From Bradyrhizobium septentrionale (GTDB lineage Bacteria; Pseudomonadota; Alphaproteobacteria; Rhizobiales; Xanthobacteraceae), in assembly GCF_011516645.4 (NCBI RefSeq), contig NZ_CP088285.1, positions 3,924,501 through 3,988,500 on the forward strand: DNA of 64,000 bases, in the 5' to 3' direction. This document shows positions 42,108 to 50,431 of the stretch, piece after piece; within the stretch, counting starts at the first letter, position 1, and each line of letters begins with the position of its first letter. Both the position numbers and the translations under genes were made by a program. The notes under the pieces were generated by a model that saw only the letters and a program-made list of their open reading frames with translations, searched no databases and was not told where the DNA came from.

Positions 42108-42905
42108 GTGAGTCTGTTCCCCTTGGTGTTCTCCGCAACTCAAAGCGTGCTTGGGCTGGCATCGGGCCTGCTGGTCGGCTTTTCGCTTGGCCTGGTCGGC
42201 GGCGGCGGGTCGATCCTTGCCGTGCCGCTGATGGTCTATGTGGTCGGCGTGCCCGAGCCGCATGTCGCGATCGGCACCTCGGCGATCGCGGTCGCCGCCA
42301 ATGCCGCGATCAACCTCTCCAACCACGCCCGCGGCGGCACCGTGATCTGGTCCTGCGCGCTGGTGTTCGCGCTGTCGGGCATGTGCGGGGCCTTCGGCGG
42401 CTCGATCCTCGGCAAGATGCTGGAGGGGCAGAAGCTGCTCGCGTTGTTCTCGCTGGTGATGCTGGCGATTGCGGGCCTGATGCTGAAGACCCGCGCGCGG
42501 GTCGGAGTGACCGACGTCAAGATCTCGATGTCCAACATGCCCGCGATCATCGGCCTCGGGCTGACGACCGGAACCATGTCCGGCTTCTTTGGCATCGGCG
42601 GCGGCTTCCTGATCGTGCCGGCCCTGATGCTGGCGACCGGTATGCCGATCATGAACGCGGTCAGTTCCTCGCTGGTCGCCGTCACCGCCTTCGGCATGAC
42701 CACGGCGTTGAGCTATGCGTGGTCCGGGCTGGTGTCGTGGGGGCTGGCGGGGCTATTCGTCGCCGGCGGCGTCGCAGGCGGCCTGATGGGCACACGCAGC
42801 GCCCGGCACCTGTCGGAGCGGCGCGGCGCGCTTAATATCGTGTTTGCGACTGTGATTATCGTGGTGGCGATCTATATGCTGCTGCGTAACATCAATGTGT
42901 CCTGA
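42108..42905 (+). CDS. TauE/SafE-family sulfite or anion exporter
   Basis: 265 aa from a GTG at 42108; an earlier start at 42039 would add a hydrophilic leader and is less likely. It has seven to eight hydrophobic segments. The family repeats are GLVGGGGSILAVPLMVYVVGVPEPHVAIGTSA in the first half and FFGIGGGFLIVPALMLATGMPIMNAVSSSLVAV in the second, typical of TauE/SafE. Members export sulfite, sulfoacetate or sulfide-derived anions. The substrate here is not known; a downstream thiol oxidoreductase hints at redox or sulfur handling, weakly. Confidence 0.85.
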   Translation: MSLFPLVFSATQSVLGLASGLLVGFSLGLVGGGGSILAVPLMVYVVGVPEPHVAIGTSAIAVAANAAINLSNHARGGTVIWSCALVFALSGMCGAFGGSILGKMLEGQKLLALFSLVMLAIAGLMLKTRARVGVTDVKISMSNMPAIIGLGLTTGTMSGFFGIGGGFLIVPALMLATGMPIMNAVSSSLVAVTAFGMTTALSYAWSGLVSWGLAGLFVAGGVAGGLMGTRSARHLSERRGALNIVFATVIIVVAIYMLLRNINVS

Positions 42906-42920
42906 ACGTAGAAGGGCGAA

Positions 42921-43622
42921 GTGCCCTTGCGAAAGCCAGCCATGAACCATCTGACGAAATCGCCTCTGACCAACGCCGGTGCCACCCGCCGCGGCGCGCT
43001 CGGCCTGCTCGGTGCCGGCATCGCGCTGTTGGCCGCAGGCGGCGCGCGCGCCGAGGACGACAACGTTCTGACCGAGGCGCAGGTGTTGCGCGATCCGGAT
43101 ATCCCGGTGATCGGCAACCCCAAGGGCGACATCACCATCGTCGAATGGTTCGATTACAACTGCCCGTATTGCCGCAAGCTCGCGCCGGAACTGCGTCAGG
43201 TGGTGCAGGACGACGGCAAGGTCCGCCTCGTGCTGAAGGACTGGCCGATCCTCGGGCCGGTCTCCAAGGTCGCGTCGCGGATGGCGCTGGCGGCAAAATA
43301 CCAGGATAAGTTCGAGGCTGCGCATGAGGCGATGATCTCGGTCAATTCGCGCATCACCGAGCCGCGCATCGCCGAATTGCTCTCGGGCGCCGGCCTCGAC
43401 ATGGACCGGCTCAAGAAGGATCTCGACGCCAACGCCAAGGCGATCGATGCGATCCTGGCGCGCAACAACGAGCAGGCGCTGGCGTTCGGCTTCAACGGCA
43501 CGCCCTCGTTCATCGTCGGCAAGTATCGCGTGCCGGGCGTGCTCAGCATGGATCAGTTCGAGCAGGTGATCGCCGACGCCCGCAAGGCCAATATGGGCCG
43601 CAACAACGAAAAGAACTTGTAA
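42921..43622 (+). CDS. DsbA-family thiol:disulfide oxidoreductase
   Basis: 233 aa from a GTG with GAAGG upstream; an ATG seven codons later is possible. The leader has TRRGALGLLGAGIALLAAGGARA, a Tat-like twin-Arg signal. The active site is Cys81-Pro-Tyr-Cys84 in VEWFDYNCPYCRKLAPEL, with the cis-Pro block FGFNGTPSFIVGKYRVPG. It is a periplasmic DsbA/DsbG-like disulfide catalyst; DsbB at 33813 could reoxidise it. Followed by a strong terminator. Confidence 0.9.
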   Translation: MPLRKPAMNHLTKSPLTNAGATRRGALGLLGAGIALLAAGGARAEDDNVLTEAQVLRDPDIPVIGNPKGDITIVEWFDYNCPYCRKLAPELRQVVQDDGKVRLVLKDWPILGPVSKVASRMALAAKYQDKFEAAHEAMISVNSRITEPRIAELLSGAGLDMDRLKKDLDANAKAIDAILARNNEQALAFGFNGTPSFIVGKYRVPGVLSMDQFEQVIADARKANMGRNNEKNL

Positions 43623-43666
43623 CGCCTCATCCGAGGAGCTTGGTAAGACGTTCGCTAGAAACAATC

Positions 43667-43700
43667 ATGGCCTCTCCGGCGCCGGAGAGGCCATTTGCTT
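43667..43700 (+). terminator. Rho-independent terminator
   Basis: ATGGCCTCTCCGGC followed directly by its exact complement GCCGGAGAGGCCAT, a perfect 28-bp palindrome ending in a T-rich tail. It also lies between convergent genes and may serve both. Confidence 0.9.
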
Positions 43701-43723
43701 TTGTGCTGGTTTGAAATCAACCG

Positions 43724-43930
43724 TTACTTCTCGGCGACCTTGGTCCACTGCTCACGGACACGCGTCTTCAACAGATTCCAGTCATGGGCCGCGACGTCCC
43801 AATTGACGATGGTGCGCGTGTCCCGCGCGACCTCGCCATTGGCCACGCTCGACGTCCGCGCCGAATCGTAGACATAGACGCCGCATATCAACAGCAGCGC
43901 ACCCAAAATCATGCCGAAAAACGTCCGCAT
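43724..43930 (-). CDS. Small single-pass membrane protein
   Basis: 68 aa; ATG preceded by GGAGGG. The N-terminal helix FFGMILGALLLICGVYVYDS is a membrane anchor. The remainder is hydrophilic, with Trp-containing NWDVAAHDWNLLKTRVREQW. No known family, though short proteins of this pattern occur in rhizobia. Convergent with the DsbA-like gene. Confidence 0.75.
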   Translation of the reverse strand: MRTFFGMILGALLLICGVYVYDSARTSSVANGEVARDTRTIVNWDVAAHDWNLLKTRVREQWTKVAEK

Positions 43931-43993
43931 CGCTTAATCCCTCCGGTGTCGGAAGGATAACGTCGTGGGGCTCGGTGTGGTTCCGGCGATCAA

Positions 43994-44881
43994 TCAACTG
44001 CGCCCAAACACCCGCATCACATAATCGATGAACACGCGAACCCGCGGCGAAAGCTGGCGGTTGCGCGGATAGAGCAGGGATACCGGCACCGACGGCGGCG
44101 GACATTGCTGCAGCACCGGCACCAGCGTGCCGTTGGCGAGATCGGTTTCGGCGTGGAAGCGCGGCACCTGCACGAGGCCGAGGCCGAGTTTGGCGCTCGC
44201 CAGATAACTTTCGGGGCCGGTCACCGACATCGGCGCGGGCAGTGGAAATTGTTTGAGTGCGCCGTCGATCACGAACTCCATTGGCCGCACGCGTCCCGTC
44301 GTCAGCGAGCGAATGCCGATCATGCGATGGCCGTCGAGCGCGAACGGATCGGTCGGCATGCCGAAGCGCGCGAAGTAATCCGGCGTGGCGCAGGTCAGCC
44401 GCTCCAGCATCGTCACCCGCCGCGCGATCATGTCGCTGTCGGGCAATTGGCCGAAGCGCAGCACGCAGTCGACGCCTTCGCGGATCAGATCGACCCAGCG
44501 ATCGCTCTCGCTCATGTTGATTTCGATGTCGGGATACTCAGCGAGGAAGCCCGGCAGGTTCGGCAGCAGGAAGTGCCGTGCCAGCGTGCGCTGCACCTCG
44601 AGCCGCAACAGCCCCTTCGGCCGCGCGCCGCCGAACGCGCCCTCGGCGTCTTCGAGGTCAGAGATCAGCGACAGGCAGCGGCGGTAATGCGCCTCGCCGT
44701 CGAGCGTCGGCCGGACCGTGCGCGTGGTGCGCTCGAGCAGCCGCACGCCGAGCCGCGCCTCCAGCCCCTTCACCGCGTCCGTCACCGTCGAGCGCGGCAG
44801 GCCGAGGTCGTCGGCGGCCAGCGAGAAGCTGCGCCGTTCCACCACCCGGGTGAACACCCGCATCGCGTCGAAGCGGTCCAT
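43994..44881 (-). CDS. LysR family regulator
   Basis: 295 aa. The N-terminal helix-turn-helix MRVFTRVVERRSFSLAADDLGLPRSTVTDAVKGLEARLGVRLLERTTRTVRPT is the classic LysR signature; the rest is the periplasmic-binding-like effector domain. Divergent from an SDR gene across 120 bp, the usual layout of a LysR activator and its target. The AT-rich gap (ATTGTCCGAAAATAACGAAT near 44884) probably holds its site. Confidence 0.92.
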   Translation of the reverse strand: MDRFDAMRVFTRVVERRSFSLAADDLGLPRSTVTDAVKGLEARLGVRLLERTTRTVRPTLDGEAHYRRCLSLISDLEDAEGAFGGARPKGLLRLEVQRTLARHFLLPNLPGFLAEYPDIEINMSESDRWVDLIREGVDCVLRFGQLPDSDMIARRVTMLERLTCATPDYFARFGMPTDPFALDGHRMIGIRSLTTGRVRPMEFVIDGALKQFPLPAPMSVTGPESYLASAKLGLGLVQVPRFHAETDLANGTLVPVLQQCPPPSVPVSLLYPRNRQLSPRVRVFIDYVMRVFGRS

Positions 44882-45001
44882 CTATTGTCCGAAAATAACG
44901 AATAGTGATGTCAGAATATGCATGATTATCCGGCTAGCGACAAGGAATAGCGTCCTCCCATCGAACGCGGCTCGGCCGCACAACCAGATGGGAGACTGAA
45001 A

Positions 45002-45742
45002 ATGACCAACCAAGCCAACAAGGTAGCTCTGGTGACGGGTGCCTCGCGCGGAATCGGCGCGGCGGTTGCCGAGCGCCTCGCCAGGGACGGCTTCACCGTC
45101 GTCATCAACTACGCCGGCGACGCCAAGCCCGCCCGGGCGGTCGCCGACCGGATCGAGGCCGCCGGCGGCCGGGCGCTGACGGCCAAGGCCGATGTCAGCG
45201 ATGCCAACGCGGTGCGCGGCATGTTCGACGCGGCGGAAGCGGCGTTCGGCGGCGTCGATGTGCTGGTCAACAATGCCGGCATCATGAAGCTCGGCAAGAT
45301 CGCCGACAGCGACGATGCCGCCTTCGACCAGCAGGTCGCGGTCAATCTGAAGGGCAGCTTCAACACCATGCGCGAGGCGGCGCGCCGGCTGCGCGACGGC
45401 GGACGCATCGTCAACTTCTCGACCAGCGTCGTCGGCACCAGGCTCGAGACCTACGGCATCTATGTCGCGACCAAGGCGGCGATCGAGTCACTGACCGCGA
45501 TCCTGTCGAAGGAATTGCGCGGCCGCGGCATCACCGTGAATGCGGTCGCGCCCGGCCCGACCGCGACCGACCTGTTCCTGCACGGCAAGTCGGACGAACT
45601 GATCGACCGCTTCGCCAAGATGGTGCCGCTGGAGCGGCTCGGCACGCCCGACGACATCGCCAACGCAGTGTCGTTCCTGGTTGGTCCCGACGGCTCCTGG
45701 ATCAACGGCCAGACGCTGCGCGCCAATGGCGGCCTGGTCTGA
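45002..45742 (+). CDS. SDR-family oxidoreductase (3-oxoacyl-ACP reductase-like)
   Basis: 246 aa. Classical short-chain dehydrogenase: VALVTGASRGIGAAVAERL (TGxxxGxG NAD(P) motif), VLVNNAGIMKLG (NNAG), INFSTSV with the catalytic Ser followed by YGIYVATKAA (Tyr-x-x-x-Lys), and a C-terminal GSWINGQTLRANGGLV. It reduces a carbonyl or oxidises an alcohol using NADPH or NADP. The substrate is unknown. Probably activated by the divergent LysR. A second SDR, frameshifted, follows after 57 bp. Confidence 0.92.
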   Translation: MTNQANKVALVTGASRGIGAAVAERLARDGFTVVINYAGDAKPARAVADRIEAAGGRALTAKADVSDANAVRGMFDAAEAAFGGVDVLVNNAGIMKLGKIADSDDAAFDQQVAVNLKGSFNTMREAARRLRDGGRIVNFSTSVVGTRLETYGIYVATKAAIESLTAILSKELRGRGITVNAVAPGPTATDLFLHGKSDELIDRFAKMVPLERLGTPDDIANAVSFLVGPDGSWINGQTLRANGGLV

Positions 45743-45799
45743 CGCTTTCACACCTTCAACCCAACGCTCATTCAACCCGACTTCACAGGGATAAGTGTC

Positions 45800-46701
45800 A
45801 TGAAACAGGTCATCGTCATCACCGGCGCATCGAGCGGCTTCGGCCGCCTCACCGCCAACGCGCTCGCCAGGGCCGGCCATATTGTCTACGCCTCGATGCG
45901 CCACACCACCGGCCGCAACGCTGCCGCGGTCGCCGATATCGAGGAATTCGCCAGGGACAACAATGTCGATCTGCGCGCGCTCGAGCTCGATGTCGGCTCG
46001 CAGGCCTCGGTTGATGCGGCGATCGCGCAAATCGTCGCCGAGGAAGGTCGCCTTGACGTCGTCATGCACAATGCCGGCCACATGGTGTTCGGCCCGGCGG
46101 AGGCGTTCACGCCCGAGCAGCTCGCCGAGCTCTACGACGTCAACGTGCTCTCGACCCAGCGCGTCAACCGCGCGGCGCTGCCGCAGTTGCGCAAGCAGGG
46201 CAAGGGGCTTGTGGTCTGGGTGTCGAGCAGCAGCTCGGCCGGCGGCACGCCGCCCTATCTCGCGCCGTATTTCGCGGCGAAGGCCGGCATGGATGCAATG
46301 GCCGTGATCTATGCCCGCGAGCTCACGCGCTGGGGCATCGAGACCTCGATCATCGTGCCCGGCGCCTTCACCGGCGGCACCAACCACTTCGCGCATTCCG
46401 GCCGTCCCGCCGACCAGGCGCGCGCGTGGCCGAATATGAAGCGGGTCCCTATGCCGGCTTCGGCGAGGAGATCATGAAGGCGTTCGCGGCGATCGTGCCC
46501 GAGGATGCAGACGCCTCATCGGTTGCCGATGCGATCGTCAGCGTCGTCGACACGCCGTTCGGCAAGCGGCCGTTCCGCGTCCACATCGATCCGACCCAGG
46601 ACGGTGCCGAGGTTGCCTTCGGCGTGATCGACCGCGTCCGCAACGAGATGCTGCACCGGGTCGGCTTCTCCGACCTGCTCAAGCCGCGGGTGAATGAGTA
46701 A
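45800..46701 (+). pseudogene. SDR-family oxidoreductase interrupted by a frameshift
   Basis: The first frame (45800-46477) gives VIVITGASSGFGRLTANALARAG, VVMHNAGHMVF, YLAPYFAAKAGMDAMA and VPGAFTGGTNHFAHSG, then turns into RAWPNMKRVPMP, unlike the family. The second frame continues correctly as VAEYEAGPYAGFGEEIMKAF to the stop at 46701. The switch lies in the CG run GCGCGCGCGTGG near 46422-46433; removing two bases restores one protein of about 300 aa. This is either a real inactivation, slippage or a read error. The 46426-46701 part cannot be a gene of its own. Confidence 0.82.
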
Positions 46702-46719
46702 CTCGACGCGCTCCCTCCA

Positions 46720-46804
46720 CGTCATTGCGAGGAGCGATAGCGACGAAGAAATCCATGCCTCCGCTTGTGGCGCGATGGATTGCTTCGCTTCGCTCGCAAT
46801 GACG
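46720..46804. repeat. Dispersed palindromic repeat, family C copy 2
   Basis: CGTCATTGCGAGGAGCGATA pairs with TTCGCTTCGCTCGCAATGACG (20 or fewer bases paired), and AATCCATG with GATGGATT. Same unit as 8886-8971. Confidence 0.85.
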
Positions 46805-46817
46805 GGGATACAGTTCC

Positions 46818-47900
46818 CTACGCGCCGTCGGCGCGATCGCCGTTCAGCCACCGGAAGATCTCCGCATTGATCTCACGCGGATAGGTGTGACTGAGATCAT
46901 CGATCTCGCGATAGGTGACCTTGGCGCCGGCGGCCGACAGCAATCCCTGGGTCTGCCGTGCGGTCTGCACCGGGAACATCCAGTCAAGCCGGCCATGGGT
47001 GATGAAGATCGGCAAGCCGCGCAGCCGATCCGCATCGGCCATCTCGGCCATCAGCGGATGGAAGGTTGCCGCGACCGGCGCAAGATGCGTGAAGCGCGAG
47101 GCGCCGTCGAGCCCGCTGACATAGCTGAAGGTGCCGCCGTCGCTCATCCCGGTCAGCAGCATGCGCGTCTCGTCGATGCGCCAGCGTTCGCGCACCTGGT
47201 CGATGATGCGGTTGAGGTTCGGCGTGTCGGTGTCGTCGCCCATCAGCGCCCAGGTCTGGCCGGTCGCGGTCGGCGCCACCAGGATGGCGCCGCGGCTGCG
47301 CGCGTCGCGCAGCCAGCTCCACAGGAAGCCGCGGCCGTTGCCGCTGCCGCCATGCAGCGCCATCACCAGCGGCCAGGTGCGATCGGGCGCGTAATATTCC
47401 GGCACATACATCGAGAAGCCGCCGCGGCTGCCCGGTTCGTTGCGCTCATGGAAAATGCCGGTGTTCTCGTTTGGCGTGGCAGCGAGCCTGGCCTGCAGAT
47501 CGGCATTCTCGCGCAAGTCGGGCGCGAGGAAGAAGTGGCTTACCGGCGGCAACTCCGTCAAGGGATAGAGTGCCTCCTGCGCCCGCGGCAGATAGCGCAG
47601 CGCGCGGAACACGCTGACCAGATCGCCTTCGCCATTCTGCACCGCGCGCAGGCCCGCGTAGCCCGCGAGCGCCGCATCGATCGCAGCTTCAAGTGCGGTC
47701 TTGATGTGGTCGAATCTCTCCGGCCATCCGGCGAGAAGCGGCCGCACCGCCTGCAAGGCCTCGTCGGGCTCGCCCGCGATCTGCATCACGCGATCGAAGT
47801 CCGGCGGGTTGAGATTGCGCGCGACAAAGGACAGCGATTCCAGCGTCTGCAACAGCGGCGGCAGCACGGCCACGATGTTATCAACCACGGCCTCGCTCAT
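46818..47900 (-). CDS. Esterase/phospholipase-carboxylesterase-like hydrolase
   Basis: 360 aa. An N-terminal 130-residue helical region of unknown type precedes an alpha/beta hydrolase: WPLVMALHGGSGNGRGFLWSWL (oxyanion HGG), ILVAPTATGQTW, nucleophile elbow LTGMSDGGTFSY (G-M-S-D-G-G), acid in FITHGRLDWMFPV and His in DLSHTYPREIN. It resembles the PHB-depolymerase/phospholipase-carboxylesterase groups. No signal peptide. The start codon is 24 bp after the stop of the upstream dead-protease gene, so the two form one operon. Confidence 0.85.
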   Translation of the reverse strand: MSEAVVDNIVAVLPPLLQTLESLSFVARNLNPPDFDRVMQIAGEPDEALQAVRPLLAGWPERFDHIKTALEAAIDAALAGYAGLRAVQNGEGDLVSVFRALRYLPRAQEALYPLTELPPVSHFFLAPDLRENADLQARLAATPNENTGIFHERNEPGSRGGFSMYVPEYYAPDRTWPLVMALHGGSGNGRGFLWSWLRDARSRGAILVAPTATGQTWALMGDDTDTPNLNRIIDQVRERWRIDETRMLLTGMSDGGTFSYVSGLDGASRFTHLAPVAATFHPLMAEMADADRLRGLPIFITHGRLDWMFPVQTARQTQGLLSAAGAKVTYREIDDLSHTYPREINAEIFRWLNGDRADGA

Positions 47901-47924
47901 CGCCGCTGCCTCTTTCTTTTTGCT

Positions 47925-48896
47925 CTAGTGCAGCCGCGGCGCCTTCAGCAGCTTCATGCGGTCGATCGAGGTCAGCGTCACGTCGAAGGTGACGCCTTCG
48001 TGGTAGACGGTCAGCGGCACGTCGACGCCGGCCGTGCCGAGCGACCAGAGCTTGCGGTAGAAGCCGGTCTGGCTCGTCACCTTGTCGCCGTCGACCGCGA
48101 TGATGACATCGCCGGTCTTCAGCTCGGCGCGCGCCGCCGGACCCTTGCTGGCAATGCCGGCCACCACGAGGCGGTTGTCGATCTCGGTCGTGTACATGCC
48201 GAGCCACGGCCGCGACGGCTTGTTGACGCGGCCGAACTTGCGCAAATCGTCGAGCACCGGATTGAGCAGATCGATCGGCACGATCATGTTGACATGCTCG
48301 GCGCGGCCCGAGCGCTCGCGTTCGAGCTGCAGCGAGCCGATGCCGATCAGCTCACCGGAATTGTTGATCAGTCCGGTGCCGCCCCAGTTCGGATGCGACG
48401 GGTAGGTGAAGAGCGCCTCGTCGAGCAGGTACTCCCAATAGCCCGCGAATTCCTGCTTCGCCACGATCTGGCTCGCGACCGAGCGGGTGCGGCCGCCGGC
48501 GCCGCCGACCACGACACTGTCGCCGACCCGCGTTGCCGCCGACCGGCCGATCGGCAGCGGAGCGAGATCGAGCCGGCCGAGCGCCTGCACCAGGCCGAAG
48601 CCGGATTCGAAATCGAAACCGAGCGCGTGGCCCTCGACGACCCGGCCGTCGCCGAGATGCAGCCACACCGTTGCGGCCTCGGTGATCAGGTAACCGATCG
48701 TCAGCACCAGCCCGTCGTCGATCAGCACGCCATTGCCGGCGCGCTCGGTGCCGAGCGTCTCGGCGCTGAAGGCGTCAGGCGGAATGATCGAATGCAGGCC
48801 GACCACACTCGTCAGCGCGCGATCGAGATCGAAGCGGTAATCTTCGGGGCGAGGCTGAAAGGCCGGTGGCACTTTCCATTCGGTGGTGGAGGGCAT
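47925..48896 (-). CDS. Catalytically dead trypsin-like/PDZ (DegP-type) protein
   Basis: 323 aa, cytosolic (no signal peptide). The layout is that of S1C HtrA proteases: a trypsin-like domain (about 25-215) and one PDZ domain (about 220-310, with RPWLGMYTTEI and GPAARAELKTGDVIIAVDGDKV). The catalytic positions are lost. At the LT-x-x-His site the sequence is LTIGYL (Tyr69). Where the Asp should be is SGFGLV (Gly99). The GNSGG block reads NWGGTG (Trp171). The pattern of intact domains with all three residues changed suggests a retained scaffold or adaptor. It lies upstream of and in one operon with the esterase. Confidence 0.82.
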   Translation of the reverse strand: MPSTTEWKVPPAFQPRPEDYRFDLDRALTSVVGLHSIIPPDAFSAETLGTERAGNGVLIDDGLVLTIGYLITEAATVWLHLGDGRVVEGHALGFDFESGFGLVQALGRLDLAPLPIGRSAATRVGDSVVVGGAGGRTRSVASQIVAKQEFAGYWEYLLDEALFTYPSHPNWGGTGLINNSGELIGIGSLQLERERSGRAEHVNMIVPIDLLNPVLDDLRKFGRVNKPSRPWLGMYTTEIDNRLVVAGIASKGPAARAELKTGDVIIAVDGDKVTSQTGFYRKLWSLGTAGVDVPLTVYHEGVTFDVTLTSIDRMKLLKAPRLH

Positions 48897-49058
48897 GTAG
48901 GTCTCCGCAGGGGCGCAAATGCGTCGTCGATAACGCCGTGCGAGGCGAAAAGATCACGGTCCGGACTGTCGTCCGCTTCCGTGATATATAACAGTCAATT
49001 GGCGGATGATCGAGATGCCAGATCGGGCACGCCGCTGCCCGCGCGTTCAGCATCGGGT

Positions 49059-50132
49059 TCAGCCGCGCCACTCCCGGAAATCGCGCCGCACCTTGGCCTC
49101 GGCGATTTCGGCGGCGGCATCGAGCCAGTTGCGCTGTTTCCGCTGCCGCCGCTTGAGGTCTTCCCGCAACCGGCTGACCCGGGATGTGCCGGCTGCATGG
49201 ATCGATGCAAGATCATAAGCCATCGCCTTGATCAGCTTGCGTTGCAGTTTCCGTCCGGCATCCTCGCCGAGCTCGATCTTGTGGGAATCGGCGGCGATGC
49301 GGCGCAGGATGAAGCCGTGACGAGGACGCAGGAATGGATCCGGCGCCCGGTACCGTCCGGTTGCCAGTGCCATGAAGTGAGGCGCGCTGCGGGCGCGGCT
49401 GCCATGCGCCCAGCTCCATGCCGACGGCACCAGCGCCTTCGCCTCGCGAACGACCTGGCCGCCGCGCCAATAGGCAATCGCCGCATAGCGCGGCCGTCCG
49501 AGGCCGCCGCCACCCTTGCGCAGGATGCGGCACAGCCGAATGCTGTTGCGCGCGACATCGCGCGGCAGGCTCGCGCGCAGCGCTGCGGCGATCTTCGGCG
49601 GCGGCGCTGCGGTCGGATAATCTGCGACGTCTTTCCAGAATTTCTTCACCTTCGCCTCATCCGGTTCGGCGTAGGGCCTGAGCCACGCCTGGCCTTCGAA
49701 CAACAGCGCTGGTTGCGGATCGTCGAGCCCTTCGCGGTAGCCGTCGAGCAGCGCGGCAGCCGCCTCGCTTGCGCTGATCGCCGGGCGCGGCGCGAGCCGG
49801 ATGCTGGTCGCAAGCCGCACCAGGTCGAGCACATAGGGCATCACGGCGGCCTCGTCGAAATTGTTGACGCCCCACACCAGGCGTCCGTCGGCATCGCGCC
49901 AGGTGCCGAAATTCTCCAGATGCAGATCGCCGACCGAGAGCACCGCGGGCGCATCCATCAGATCCGGGCACCAGTCGCCGATCTTGCGCGCCCAGCGGAA
50001 ATAGGTCGCACGCAGGAAGATGAACGCGCTCTTGCGCATCCGGTGGTGCTTGTAGACGATGTCGGATTTGACGACGTCGCACTGTTCGGCGAGCCAGGCC
50101 TCGAACGCCTTGTTGTCACTGCGAAACGACAT
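49059..50132 (-). CDS. DUF2252 family protein
   Basis: 357 aa from the ATG at 50132 (AGGTAG five bases upstream); a GTG at 50147 is in frame. It shows the DUF2252 pattern, a kinase-like fold: MRKSAFIFLRATYFRW near the N-terminus, VLSVGDLHLENFGTW (G-D-x-H-x-x-N-F, the catalytic-loop-like motif) and WGVNNFDEAAVMPYVLDLVRLATSI (N-x-x-D, DFG-like Asp). Members resemble aminoglycoside-phosphotransferase-like folds, but substrates are unknown. The 3' end is basic. Confidence 0.88.
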   Translation of the reverse strand: MSFRSDNKAFEAWLAEQCDVVKSDIVYKHHRMRKSAFIFLRATYFRWARKIGDWCPDLMDAPAVLSVGDLHLENFGTWRDADGRLVWGVNNFDEAAVMPYVLDLVRLATSIRLAPRPAISASEAAAALLDGYREGLDDPQPALLFEGQAWLRPYAEPDEAKVKKFWKDVADYPTAAPPPKIAAALRASLPRDVARNSIRLCRILRKGGGGLGRPRYAAIAYWRGGQVVREAKALVPSAWSWAHGSRARSAPHFMALATGRYRAPDPFLRPRHGFILRRIAADSHKIELGEDAGRKLQRKLIKAMAYDLASIHAAGTSRVSRLREDLKRRQRKQRNWLDAAAEIAEAKVRRDFREWRG

Positions 50133-50219
50133 GGGACTACCTGCCACGGTTAGCGGCGCCTGCCGATCCGTGATGCTACCTCAGAATGTAGTATAGTGAA
50201 ATGTTTCTCAAACCGAGTT

Positions 50220-50425
50220 TGCTGAAACCCCCTCTCCCGGTTCTTCACGGGGAGAGGGTTGGGGTGAGGGCTGCTTCCGCCACCTGTGAACGCCGTGAGA
50301 CCTGTACCCCCTCACCCGGAACGCGTCTCACGATGCGTCATAGCCGAAGCGCCGCTTCGGCGTTCTCGAACGACGGCCGCCAACGGCGGCCTACGCCTCT
50401 CCCCGCAAGCGGGGCGAGGTAAGCC
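50220..50425. repeat. Family E repeat region
   Basis: Contains CCCCCTCTCCCGGTTCTTCA, GGGGAGAGGGTTGGGG and CTCTCCCCGCAAGCGGGGCG hairpin modules with CTCACCC/GGGTGAG pairing. Related to 14461-14606 and 54790-55045. Confidence 0.65.
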
Positions 50426-50431
50426 AAGGCG

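Noticed and set aside
46426..46701. Independent small gene downstream of the second SDR.
   Set aside because: Its product is the missing C-terminus of that SDR. It is one frameshifted gene.
46887..50153. Very long open frame on the plus strand (1088 codons).
   Set aside because: It is antisense to three well-supported minus-strand genes (esterase, dead protease, DUF2252), has His/Arg/Asp-rich low-complexity composition and no family resemblance. A high-GC artefact.
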